16,509 nucleotides of DNA from contig JADGJL010000642.1 of the NCBI GenBank assembly GCA_027600665.1, positions 1-16,509 of the forward strand. Reading direction: 5' to 3'. Made by a program: the position numbers and the translations under genes. Numbering within the stretch: the first letter of the stretch is position 1; each line of letters starts with the position of its first letter. The notes beneath the pieces are model-generated. The model ran no database searches. It was not told the DNA's origin and worked only from the letters and a program-made list of their open reading frames with translations. Of this stretch, positions 1-8,737 are shown piece by piece. The DNA is from Irineochytrium annulatum. Its lineage: Eukaryota; Chytridiomycota; Chytridiomycetes; Chytridiales; Chytridiaceae.

Positions 1-38
1 TATTTTGATCTTTCTCTCTATTTTTTCCTTTGTCTCTC

Positions 39-56
39 TTTTTTTTTTTTTTTTTT
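39..56. repeat. poly-T homopolymer run (18 nt)
   Basis: An uninterrupted run of 18 T lies inside a wider T-rich stretch (about positions 1-66). It sits just past the stop codon of the minus-strand HAD gene, so on that gene's strand it is an A-rich 3' flank. It is simple-sequence DNA and its length is prone to assembly error. Confidence 0.9.
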
Positions 57-90
57 GTTTTTTGTGTGGTTGTTTGTTGCATGCACCTAT

Positions 91-1153
91 TTACAGTCTG
101 CTCGCGCCATCACTCAGAGGAAAGCCTAAAATGCCCTCGAGCTCCTTTACAGCCCTTTCCGGTTTTCCCACAACGACGCCTGCACCGAACAGTGTTAGCG
201 ATACAGAATGGAGACCTTCACGCAGCAGCAAGAAGGACAAAAAGAAAACAGGAAAAAGAGAAACGAGAAATGGCACTCAACGAATCGTCCTGAACCCCAA
301 ATCCTTCGCCGCCTTCAGATTCACGCCAATGTCATCCAGAAAAACGCATTCCTCCGGCCTGACGCCAAGCACCCCGCACGCATGCAAGAAGAACTTCCTG
401 TCCGGTTTCCTGAGCCCGACGACCGAGCTCTCGATGTAGTGGTCGAACATGGCCCTCAGGTCTGCTTCCTTCTCGCTCGGCACGCCCGGCGGCCCATCCT
501 CCCTCCCGGACGACTTGTAGTTGTTCGTCAACGCCGCCAGCGTGTACCTCCCCGTCGACCGAATCCGTCGGATGGCATCCACGACGGGCTCCTGAACGCG
601 CTCGGCCTCGCGCATCATGCACTCGAAGAGGTCACGGCCGTCAATGGCGTAGCCCTCAGTGAGCTGGGACCGCAGGGCGGGTGAAGCGGGCGTGCCCTTG
701 GAGTCCAGGTAAGCGATATAGGAGGGGGCATGGCGAGGGTTACGGTTCAGATCGGCTGTGAAGAGAGGGTAGAAGGCCTGCAGGGTCAGCTCGTTCCTCT
801 CGAGGCGTTGGAACGCGCCGCTGGGGCCTAGGGACTGGCTGTGGCAACACGTGATTTTTTTCTGTCGTTCAGCGATACATAACGATGAAAGGTGGGCGGT
901 AGCTTACATGGCGACTGTTCCGCTGTGATTAGATTACTGCGTGAATGGTGAAATGTAATGTAACAACGTTACCATTGATGTAGTTCTCGGGGATGGCGTG
1001 CTGGCGTTCGTAGATTCTGATCCCCTCCAGTGGGCTGTGGACAACCACGCCGCCGATGTCGAACACGACGGCCTTGTATCCTGGTCCCCCGGCGCTCGTT
1101 AGGTTGTCGCAATCGTGGCAGCGAGGCTCACCTTGACGGTCGGGGAGTGGCAT
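91..1153 (-). CDS. HAD-superfamily hydrolase, soluble epoxide hydrolase N-domain / ACAD10-like phosphatase type (260 aa, 5 exons)
   Basis: Predicted haloacid-dehalogenase-fold phosphatase; substrate unknown. Exons: 1153-1132, 1080-973, 914-908, 838-282, 179-91; all phases agree and give 260 aa. Visible motifs: motif I KAVVFDIGGVV (nucleophile D15; the usual second Asp is Gly, as in the epoxide-hydrolase N-domain group), motif II LTNN (T150), motif III Lys in LRKPD (K190), motif IV VFLDD (D214, D215), and a C-terminal RAVKELEGILG helix typical of the family. Exon 3 is only 7 nt: it joins ENYIN to VAIQSLGP, and a single intron would hit a stop. The first intron (51 nt, GTGAGC donor, CTAAC branch-like box) has no stop, so an unspliced reading would add 17 residues that break the usual N-terminus. 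The last intron (281-180) joins FRTIR to VVVGKPERAV. Same strand as the GH26-like gene upstream. Family call is strong; substrate is not inferable. Confidence 0.86.
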
Positions 1154-1770
1154 GGCGATCTGAGGATGTCGGCTGAATGTGAATGAATGTTGATGTTGAC
1201 AGCAAGTTCAACCGTCGGACCGAAGTGTTCTCCATCTGCCTTCGAGACTGGACTTCATGCTGAAGCCCGGTAATATTATTTCCAGGGCCGAAGTCTAATT
1301 ATATTTCATTCATGGACCGCAGACGTGCGTACTTTGGCTGACATTTAGATGGAAACTATATGGCAATCTTCTTAGCAACTGCTGTTTTGCGGAAGTGGTG
1401 CAGCTAAATACTCACATGTGCAAAAACAGGCAATAATTGGGCATTTAGCGATTGCTTGCGATTTCTTAACTTAAAAACTTTCATTGTATTGTAAACCTAT
1501 GCATTATCAGATTACAACAAGTGCTGCCTCAGACTATAACAACATCTGCGCCATCTAGTTACAACAAATCCTAACCAAATGAAAACTCTATGTAAAGGCG
1601 CGTCTTCGATATGGGGATGGCGAATACAGGCAGTGCAAAAAGCGCGAGGAAGATGAAAGCGTCCATACAAAGGTACAGTTTTGATTCAAAAAGAGAGCAG
1701 GCTAATTAGATGACAGATTCTACGCTATATACACAAGCACGAATGAACAATAGTAGAAAGAAGCTGCCTT
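1154..1770. other. intergenic, no gene seen
   Basis: About 617 bp between the start of the HAD gene and the stop of the GH26-like gene, both on the minus strand, so it should hold the HAD promoter and the GH26-like 3' UTR. It is more AT-rich than the flanking exons. A loose direct repeat is visible (gattacaacaagt near 1510 and agttacaacaaat near 1557). No open frame of interest, no RNA gene. Confidence 0.6.
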
Positions 1771-4097
1771 TCACGCCACCTGTCCCGTGCAATTGACACG
1801 AATCCCCTCCCAAGTCAACCCCTGCCCCGCGAAATCGTTCAAGAACCTCTGCCTGACCTCCGCAACGTCCGTGATCCCGTAATCCACGTCGACGCCACCC
1901 TCCACGCCTCTCCCCTCCCTCCACACCACCGCCCTCAGGTTCTCCCACGCCCCGAACGCCTGGATGATTTGCATCCACCAACCTCTCTTGAGGGTCAGGT
2001 CCGCGTCCGAGGTCGGGCTGCCAAGCATTGTGCCGTTAAGGCGATAAGGGAGACCCGTCGATGAGAGGAGTAGGGGTCGCGCGGCGTGGAGGCGATCGAG
2101 GGAGGAGGTGTATGTGGCGTAAAAGTTGTGGAGGAGGAGGGCATCAGAGAGGGCTGTTGGCTCGGGTGGGTTGGTTTGAAGCGTGGTGGGGTCGAGGTCG
2201 ATGGAGGATTGGATGAGGGTTAAGCCGACCCAGTCGACGTACTTCGCAAAAAAGCATTAATTCCGGAAAGCAGCCACGGACGAAAGGTATCAAAGCGTGG
2301 CGTAAGCAGAAGGGAGAGTCTCACCTGATCACCGGGATAGTAAGGTGAGAATGGATCATCGCCAGCATCCAAGTAGCCATTATGGTTCGTGTCCAGCACC
2401 AAAAGGTTAGCGGGATCGGTGCTAGCGCTGGGGATTGGCGACTGGCTCGCGTAGAAGGGATATAATGCGGCGTTTGTTGTCGTCCATACCATTGCTTTAA
2501 CAAGGGTTAGGTCGATAATTCGTTCAAATAAGGACCAAGCAGTAAGGAACGCACCAGTCATATTTGTCATATTGCGGATGGCGTTCGTCATCAGCTTAAA
2601 GCTTTCCAGGTATTGTATGGGTCTCATTTTGTAAAATCCGTCGGCGTGACCTGTTACGTAATATGGAGGACGTCGGTTAGTGAACGGATTACAACGTAAA
2701 GTTGTCACCATTCACGTCGGGAGCGTACGAGAGAAGAACAGGCACGTTGAACTCAAAGTTGATGCGCTGCATCAAGCTCGCCAACTGCTCTATCGTCCCG
2801 TCCTTCATCGTGACGATATCCACCTCCGGTATCACCCTGATTTGCATGACGGCGTTCACGACGGCGATCTCTCGCGCCATTAAGAGCAAGCCATCCGCGT
2901 CCCATCCCGAATTGTAAATATCTACGTCTCTGTCAGTTCAAAGTAGACGCAAAATGCTTTAAAAATGCTCACGCAGCTCCGAGCTGATCAACGGCGGTGT
3001 GACCCCCATCCTCGCCCTCATAGTCGAGGGCGTGTCGACGTCCCAATCAATCTCAAACCCCCAGAGCTTCGTTCCGGCCTTCGGCTCTAACCTTCCGCCT
3101 GCGGAGACGTTCGCGAAAGCAACGTTCGACGGCGCGAAGGCCCCATTGCCGTCGACCGGCGCCGGGCAGCTTTGCGCAGTCCATGACGGTGGTTCGGGTG
3201 GGAGGCCGTTATTTGGTAGTGGCGCTTGGTTGGACCACGTGGCCGCCGCGGCCGCGTCAAGGGATTGCTGGAGGAGGGCCTGGTGGCGGCTGATGATGAC
3301 GAGTTTGATCCTGGTAATAAGTAGTTAGACGACTTGTCATGCATTGAAGGAGGAAGTCGGATTTACAAGAATCCGAGACCACCCAGCCCTGCCGAGAAGG
3401 CGAACGAAGCTTTGATCCAGAAGCACGCGAACAGGAACTTGTGCCATGGCGTGTACTTTGGCTTCTTATTCCACTGCCTCAGCGTTCGCGGCACACCGGG
3501 TTGGCTGTCGACGGTCCGCACGCTCCTGACGCTACGAGTCGTGTCCATTGACCTCTTGTAGTGCGCCGACGATGCATCAAAAGATTTCTTGGGATGGGCT
3601 GACACGGCATCAAAGGATATCTTGGGTACCGATGAGGCATCGAACGACTTCTTGGCGGTTGCGCCGTCGAAGGATTTTTTTAAAGGTGGCGGCGGCGAGG
3701 CCAGGAAGGCGTGCTCCTGAACAACCTGGAAAGGTTGATAGATCCTCCGCTGGGCGACCTTGTTCGGCTTTGATGGTGGCGGCGGCGGAACGAGACGCGG
3801 GGTTGCCTCCGGATCGGCGGCCTCGGCAATGAGCATGTCGGTGGACGCGGCTGTCAGAGGCGTGACGGGGGACTGAGGCTCCTTGGAGGAGTTCCGCGGG
3901 GGAGGAATGGGCTGGGTGTCATATCTGAAGCCCGTGCGCCTGCCCAGGATCTCGATGGCGGGCCGCTGGGATAGGAATTCCGCCACTCGCTCCGTGGGGG
4001 GCCGCGGTGCCGCTGGGGGATCGGTCAAGGGCGAGGCCGTGACGGTCGTGATCAAGGGAGGCGGGTGCACTGGAGTCGGAGGGCCTCCGTCCTCCAT
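1771..4097 (-). CDS. Membrane-anchored GH26-like (beta-mannanase-like) protein, probably non-catalytic (672 aa, 6 exons)
   Basis: Exons: 4097-3367, 3310-2973, 2921-2709, 2650-2555, 2494-2325, 2241-1771; phases agree. Residues 1-218 are a proline-rich, low-complexity tail with five KKSFD-type repeats (139-185). One hydrophobic segment follows (about 221-251, FLFACFWIKASFAFS then IKLVIIS), with basic residues before it, suggesting a type II signal anchor with the tail in the cytosol. Residues about 320-670 resemble fungal GH26-like proteins: KLWGFEIDWD, YNSGWDADG, PVLLSYAPDVNG, AMVWTTTNAALYPF, DTNHNGYLDAGDDPF (a calcium-loop-like stretch), PYYPGDQYVDWVGL. The GH26 acid/base Glu (usually PExNG) is Asp425 here, and the nucleophile site (usually AExG) reads SSTG with Ser577, so classical retaining catalysis is unlikely. 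The intron at 2554-2495 is 60 nt, open and in frame. Tandem with the RNA ligase gene. Family call strong; function (binding, sensing or altered enzyme) unknown. Confidence 0.85.
3543..3683 (-). repeat. five degenerate KKSFD repeats in the cytosolic tail of the GH26-like protein
   Basis: Residues 139-185 of the product read as successive units beginning KKSFD, KKSFD, KISFD, KKSFD, KRSMD, spaced 9-11 residues. On the plus strand the same signal appears as repeated tcgaa(a/c)gatttctt-like blocks. Each unit places a Ser after two basic residues, a possible basophilic-kinase site (inference). Confidence 0.85.
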
Positions 4098-4380
4098 CGC
4101 TGCTGGCTATCGATCGGGAGAGACGGAACGATGTGGGGGGGCAGAGATGGATGAGTGTTCGGGGATTGAAATGTTAGTCCGATACGCCTCGATCCAAGCC
4201 AACGCGCGTCGTACGACCTTGAACGCTTATATAAAAACTCAAGTACCAAAAACAGTCTGCAAGTATAGATTCACAACGCCCGAACGTCGTAGGTCTTGAA
4301 AAGCGCAGCCATTGTATTTGAGATGCATGCCATTCAAGCAGCAATCATGGAACAAGTCGTTGGATGTGTCGTGACGTCGC

Positions 4381-5220
4381 TTAAAAGCGTAGTTGATTCC
4401 GCTCCACAATCCTCTTGCTCCAGTGCCCCTCCTCGAGCATCTGCGTGAACCCAGCATTCACAACTTTCGCTCGTCGGATCAACCCCACGTCGTCATCCTC
4501 AATCCTTAAAACGACGCCCTCAATCGACCCGACGCCAAATGCGGACGTCCTCCCCTCCAAATACGCCAACACGAGCGCATTCTCGTCCGTCACCCTAACT
4601 CCTCGTCCAAGCACGGGCACCGTGACGAGCGGCCGCTGAGATACCCACTCGTCCTTCGCGCATACGAGCTCCACCAGCGAGTCCCGCAACGACGTGCTGA
4701 CGAATCTCCCGCGCGCGTGGATGTCGAAGATAAGGAAGTAGTTGGGCAGGGACCCATAGTGTACCGAATGTCTCGCCCAAAGCCACTCGCCGAAAACGAT
4801 CGTAGGTGAGCTCTTGCCGTCTTCAATAACAGCTTTCCCTCGCGGTGATACGATCGCAGGTCCTCGGCCGCCATTGTGCGTCTTCCGCTCATCAGCCAGA
4901 TCCATTGCCCTCTCAGCCTCGTCCATCAAATCCATCAGCACGCCGCCAAACTCCACTTCAAACTCCCTCAGAGCGCTCCACTGCGACCCGCTGGCACTCG
5001 TGACGTACTTTGACCGGTTCTGGAACCGAAGGGAGTATCCATCGTCAGATCTCGACACGCCCAGGTTCGCGCCGTCGAGCTTTTCCTCGATCGTCAAAGG
5101 GAAGCGGAGAAAGTCCGATCGCTCTGGGGAGGACAGGAGGAGATCGTCCCGAGTGACCGTGCCGTCGCCGAGGGAGAGGAGATGTGGGGTTCGTGGGAAC
5201 TTGAGCGGGATGGAGGACAT
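4381..5220 (-). CDS. Stand-alone RNA ligase / covalent nucleotidyltransferase (Rnl2-like RNA_ligase domain), 279 aa, no intron
   Basis: Predicted ATP-dependent polynucleotide ligase core. Motifs in order: motif I EEKLDGANLG with adenylation Lys47; motif Ia-like NRS (68-70) after LRF; motif III VFGEW (142-146); motif IIIa YFLIFDIH (161-168); motif IV SIEGVVLRIE (Glu234); motif V RRAKVV (Lys252). The order and spacing fit the RNA ligase / mRNA capping / DNA ligase superfamily, closest in style to the T4 Rnl2/RNA_ligase Pfam group. The protein ends about 25 residues after motif V, so there is no OB-fold or large C-terminal domain. It is the only gene here read as one uninterrupted exon of this length. 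It diverges from the UBFD1-like gene across 138 bp. The plus-strand open frame at 4814-5254 is its shadow. Ligase fold is strongly supported; RNA rather than DNA as substrate is inferred from domain style. Confidence 0.88.
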   Translation of the reverse strand: MSSIPLKFPRTPHLLSLGDGTVTRDDLLLSSPERSDFLRFPLTIEEKLDGANLGVSRSDDGYSLRFQNRSKYVTSASGSQWSALREFEVEFGGVLMDLMDEAERAMDLADERKTHNGGRGPAIVSPRGKAVIEDGKSSPTIVFGEWLWARHSVHYGSLPNYFLIFDIHARGRFVSTSLRDSLVELVCAKDEWVSQRPLVTVPVLGRGVRVTDENALVLAYLEGRTSAFGVGSIEGVVLRIEDDDVGLIRRAKVVNAGFTQMLEEGHWSKRIVERNQLRF

Positions 5221-5358
5221 TTTTCGTTGGTTCTTGGACGAACTAACGCAGTAACGGTTTCGGGAAGATCATCGAGAGCAGGGGATTCCTGTTTTCTTGC
5301 TGTCAAGATCTGTGGTGAAGCCGAAGGTGGTAAAGCAGACCAACGTCAAATTTCGACC
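5221..5358. promoter_or_regulatory. shared divergent promoter region, RNA ligase / UBFD1-like
   Basis: Only 138 bp separate the two start codons of the divergent RNA ligase (minus) and UBFD1-like (plus) genes, so core promoters and both 5' UTRs must fit here. I see no clear TATA box. The plus-strand frame upstream of 5359 is open, so a longer N-terminus for the UBFD1-like protein cannot be excluded. Confidence 0.45.
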
Positions 5359-6290
5359 ATGCTCATTAAGGTTCTGCTGCAGGCCCAGCATTCTTTCCCG
5401 CAAACTAATCTCGGGCCCTCCTCTTCTTCCAACAGGTCGCATATCGAAAGGAGATTTATGACATTGAGCTCGAGCCGACGTCGACGGTCGCGGAGCTGAA
5501 GAAGGAGATTGAAAGCCGGACAAACATCTCGCCGCCGTTGCAGAAGGTCATCTTTAAAGGGATTTTAAAAGTGAGGCCTTTTTTTGTAATCATTTTCGTA
5601 TCGACTTTACTGACATTTCAACCTTCAGGATGAGCTGACTCTCGAGGTAAGGAGGACACGCCGTGGGTTTCCACCTTAACGGTGGCGCTTCGTTTTCCAC
5701 AACCAGGACGCAAAACTTACCGGCGGCGCCAAAGTGATGCTGATGGCCTCCCAGGCCCAGGACATCCTCAACGTCGCACTACCTACTGTCGCCGCGTCCG
5801 CCGAAACGAAGCAGACCTCCTTCAAAAAGGCCATCCTGGAGGCCACGGAACATCAAAAGATCATCTCCAAGGGTCCTCCTGCGGATGTCGAGACGGCCAT
5901 CGAGGGCGGGGTGAAGGCGGCAATACCGAGCAGGGGTATAGTGGGGTTGGTAAACTCGAGGGGTGGGAAGACGAGGCTGAGCTTCTTGAGCGACGAGATG
6001 CAAATCGCGACGAGCGATCGGACGCAGAAGGTGGCTTTTACGAGCATCAAGGAGGTGCTGTCGGAGCCGATTCCAGGTGAGTTTTACGTTCGTGCGATGC
6101 ATTTATTGCTCCTTGGTTGTTGGTTTTGATATCTTGTCATTCCTGACGCTCAGAATATCCATCATACTACGCCATGAGCTTTCAACTGGGGCCCACAACA
6201 AAGTCTCAGTTTTGGGTGTATTGGGTGCCGAAGCAGTACGTGGAGTCGATTAAGGACGCGATCCTTGGGCCTTTCCAGCTGTGGGGTTGA
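5359..6290 (+). CDS. UBFD1: UBFD1-like ubiquitin-domain protein (223 aa, 5 exons)
   Basis: Exons: 5359-5370, 5436-5570, 5629-5646, 5707-6076, 6154-6290. Residues 1-70 form a ubiquitin-like domain (LKKEIESRTN, LQKVIFKGILKDELTL, DAKLTGGAKVML); about 72-223 match the C-terminal domain of animal UBFD1: a helix ending in HQKIISKGPP, then AIPSRGIVGLVNSRGGKTRLSF, SIKEVLSEPI, MSFQLGPT and WVYWVPKQYVESIKDAILG. The start is chosen because the 12-nt first exon (MLIK) splices directly into VAYRKEIYDIEL, the first ubiquitin-fold strand; its donor (GTTCTG) is weak. Exon 3 is just 18 nt. Animal UBFD1 is linked to ubiquitin/NF-kB signalling; fungal function is unclear. The domain lacks a terminal di-glycine for conjugation. 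Confidence 0.88.
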
Positions 6291-6598
6291 ACGTCTTTGG
6301 TAAATGCGCAGTCAGGTTGGCGTCGTGCTGTGATGTATCATGGGTAGTGCCCGAATCAGCTTGCAGCTATGATTGTATCTTATAAACGAAGTATTTATAT
6401 TGGCATATTGTAGTAGTTGAGATTTGATTTAACACAGGTTTTTTATTTTTACTAACTCGAAGAAGACTGGATAAACACACCCGGACGTCCGACACATAAC
6501 TAAATCACATATTTGCTGAATTTTTACAAGAGACCCAACTACAAAGGAGGCAGGAGAAAGTCATTGACAAGTATAAAAAGACAGGTGACGTTCGATCC
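6291..6598. other. convergent 3' intergenic region
   Basis: 308 bp between the stop codons of the plus-strand UBFD1-like gene and the minus-strand TspO-like gene. AT-rich, as expected for two 3' UTRs (for example tatttatattggcatattg near 6391). No ORF or RNA gene seen. Confidence 0.55.
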
Positions 6599-7780
6599 TC
6601 AAACGGCCGACGCTTGACGGCTCTTAAAGTGCCTCACGATTACGTGGGCCGGTACCACGATAACGACCAAGAACGCCAGGATCGACGACACCCAGACCGC
6701 CGTGTACTTGATCGTGAACCCTTGCTCCGGGTAGCGAGACACGACGCCAGAAGACGGGACGCTGCTCATGGCCCAGATGGCGACAAATGTCACGGCCACG
6801 TCCCTGAACTTGACGGCGATGGCCACAGCGAAGAGACCGATGAAGATGAAGGCGGCCTGCGCGTATGGCACGGTCGCACCGGGATTCGTGGCGTCGATCG
6901 GGAAGAAGACGATGAAAACGTTCACGACCCAAGCTTTGCGACTATTCAAAACTGACGTTCAAGCAAAGATGTAGAACTCACCGCAAAACAACCATCCAAA
7001 GTAGATCGCAAACGGCAGCCTGACAAACGCCCTGACGAGGATCGGATCACCCTTGACCAGCGGCACCCCGCCGTCCCCAAGCAACGGCACTCCCTCCATC
7101 TCGCTCGTCCTCTCCTGGCACACGTTCACCCCCCTGCTCGTCGGGTCCACCCTGTACGCGATGGCGCCTACAGTGATTGCCAGCAGGCTCAGGACGACCA
7201 GCCCGAGCGCGTAGCGGTGGTCCCAATCGCTGAACCACACTTGCAGCCAGAGCACGTTTAGGAGGCAGGACGTCGCGAAGAGGTGCCCGATGCGGTCGTC
7301 GACGAGCTGGCGCGTGTTTTTAAACCAGCCATCGACGTCGGGCTGGGAGGTGTAGGTCGGCGGGAGGAGGGAGACGATGATGAAGCCGGTCAAGAGCGAA
7401 TAGATCAGTCCCCAGATGCTAAAGGCGTATCTGGCAAGAAGGAAGCGTCAGGGAAGGCGGGGTCACAAGCAGGAAAAGCAGCAAGAAGAGGGGACACGTA
7501 CGGTGCTGGGATGACCCAGACCTCGCCGGGGCGGTCCTCGGACGCGAAAAAGAGGCCCGGGTTGGAACCTCCGTCACGGTCGCCGCCAAACTTCTGGCCC
7601 TGATGATAAGCTGTGTGAGTGAGGAATCATGGGATGTGCGCCACATACCGTGTTGAAGTAGATCATCACGGCGAAGGCGACCTGCGGAGGAATCTCGTCA
7701 GCACACAATGAAGTGACGGGTTGCAAAGGACAGCGACTCACCAGGTTGATGTAGCGGTTGGGAGGGGCGACGGCGATCAT
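6599..7780 (-). CDS. TspO/MBR-like multi-pass membrane protein (317 aa, 5 exons)
   Basis: Exons: 7780-7742, 7681-7649, 7599-7502, 7430-6982, 6933-6599; phases agree. Hydrophobic segments: about 10-24 (VAFAVMIYF), 58-80 (YAFSIWGLIYSLLTGFIIV), 105-122 (SCLLNVLWLQVWF), 130-150, 190-217 (VRLPFAIYFGWLF into WVVNVFIVFF), 230-248, 251-263 and 283-304. The landmarks FSIWGLIY, LNVLW(x)QxW and RLPFxxYFGW match the larger TspO/tryptophan-rich-sensory-like membrane proteins known mainly from bacteria, where the ligand and transport role are poorly defined. The hydrophilic loop 151-186 carries VCQERTSEMEGVPLL. The 48-nt intron (6981-6934) interrupts the FGWLFC/AWVVNV helix and its acceptor is AAAG. Converges on the UBFD1-like gene. 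Family call moderate; function unknown. Confidence 0.76.
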
Positions 7781-8219
7781 CGTGGGCGTGTGCCAGCAGG
7801 GAGGCGACAGCGCGGGGAAGTGTGGATGATTGCAGCTCTCGCGATGTCAAGTTTTGCAAAGCGTTCAACGTGACTTCCGATCGAGGAAGCGGCCGGATCA
7901 TGACCTTCACCCATGACAGATGTAATTTGTCTCATCAACAATAAATACAGTGATAAAGCGATCAGGGCGGGTAAAAATACTACTAGCACATCAGCCTTTC
8001 ACACAATACAACTATGCCTCTCCGTCTGCCAACATACAATCGGCGCGTCACGGGCAGCACGCTTGTAATCAAAGACCCTCCTATGCAAGTCGTAAAGCAG
8101 CCCCGGAGAGGAGGCGGCGGCGACCTCAACTGCGTCCAGTCGTTGGTACCGGTCGTGAGGCACGTCGCCTCAAAGTTGACCCTGAACCACCCGCACTTCC
8201 AACACAAACAAAACCGCCA
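7781..8219. other. intergenic region, probable TspO-like promoter
   Basis: 439 bp between the start of the TspO-like gene and the stop of the small two-helix protein, both minus strand. A plus-strand open frame (8014-8223) exists but has no recognisable domain and no support. No RNA gene or repeat seen. Confidence 0.5.
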
Positions 8220-8737
8220 TTAATTCGCCGCCATGCGCTTCATAGCCTCGGCCCGCAAATGCGCCTCCCTTCTCCGCCGCTCCCAAATATCCTGATGCTT
8301 AATAAGAAAAGAGTAGTGGGTCCCGAGCTGCGACAGGACCAAGGCCGAGAGTGTCGTTGATATCTGCAAACGACGAAAAAGGAGAATGCACGGTCAGCGG
8401 AAACAAGAAAAGGGAAAGGTAGAAAACATCAAAAAAATACTCACAATGCCATGATTGAGCGTCAACGGCCTACCGTTAAGCTTGTATCCGATCCTCCGAG
8501 CGTACTGGAACGCCGCGAGGGATGCCGCGAAGCCCACGAGGCCGTAGACGAGGCCCTCGACCTTTTCAGAAGCGCGTCAGCCTGCATATTAATATAAACA
8601 GCATAGTAGCGCCAACAACGGGAATATCTCACCCTGGCCTCCTTGTCGGCCTCCCGGAGAAGATCGTCAAAGTAAGAGGGCGGGTGCCCGAGGTTCAGGG
8701 GCCAGGGCGCCTCCTCATCTGGCCGCACAGGCGGCAT
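8220..8737 (-). CDS. Small two-helix membrane protein of unknown function (121 aa, 3 exons)
   Basis: Exons: 8737-8633, 8561-8445, 8363-8220, all in phase 0. Not recognised. The N-terminal 35 residues are hydrophilic and acidic (PPSYFDDLLREADKEAR). A first hydrophobic segment spans about 38-54 (GLVYGLVGFAASLAAF) and a weaker second about 74-88 (ISTTLSALVLSQLG), joined by a basic loop (ARRIGYKLNGRP). The tail (100-121) is a strongly charged Arg/Glu/Lys helix (IWERRRREAHLRAEAMKRM). The second exon must be entered at GAAAAG|GTC: the nearer ATGCAG acceptor leads to an in-frame stop. The size, helical hairpin and charged tail would suit an organelle or ER membrane accessory protein, but that is a guess. 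Confidence 0.68.

Noticed and set aside
208..684. 158-residue plus-strand open frame
   Set aside because: It is antisense to HAD exon 4, which has clear family motifs on the minus strand.
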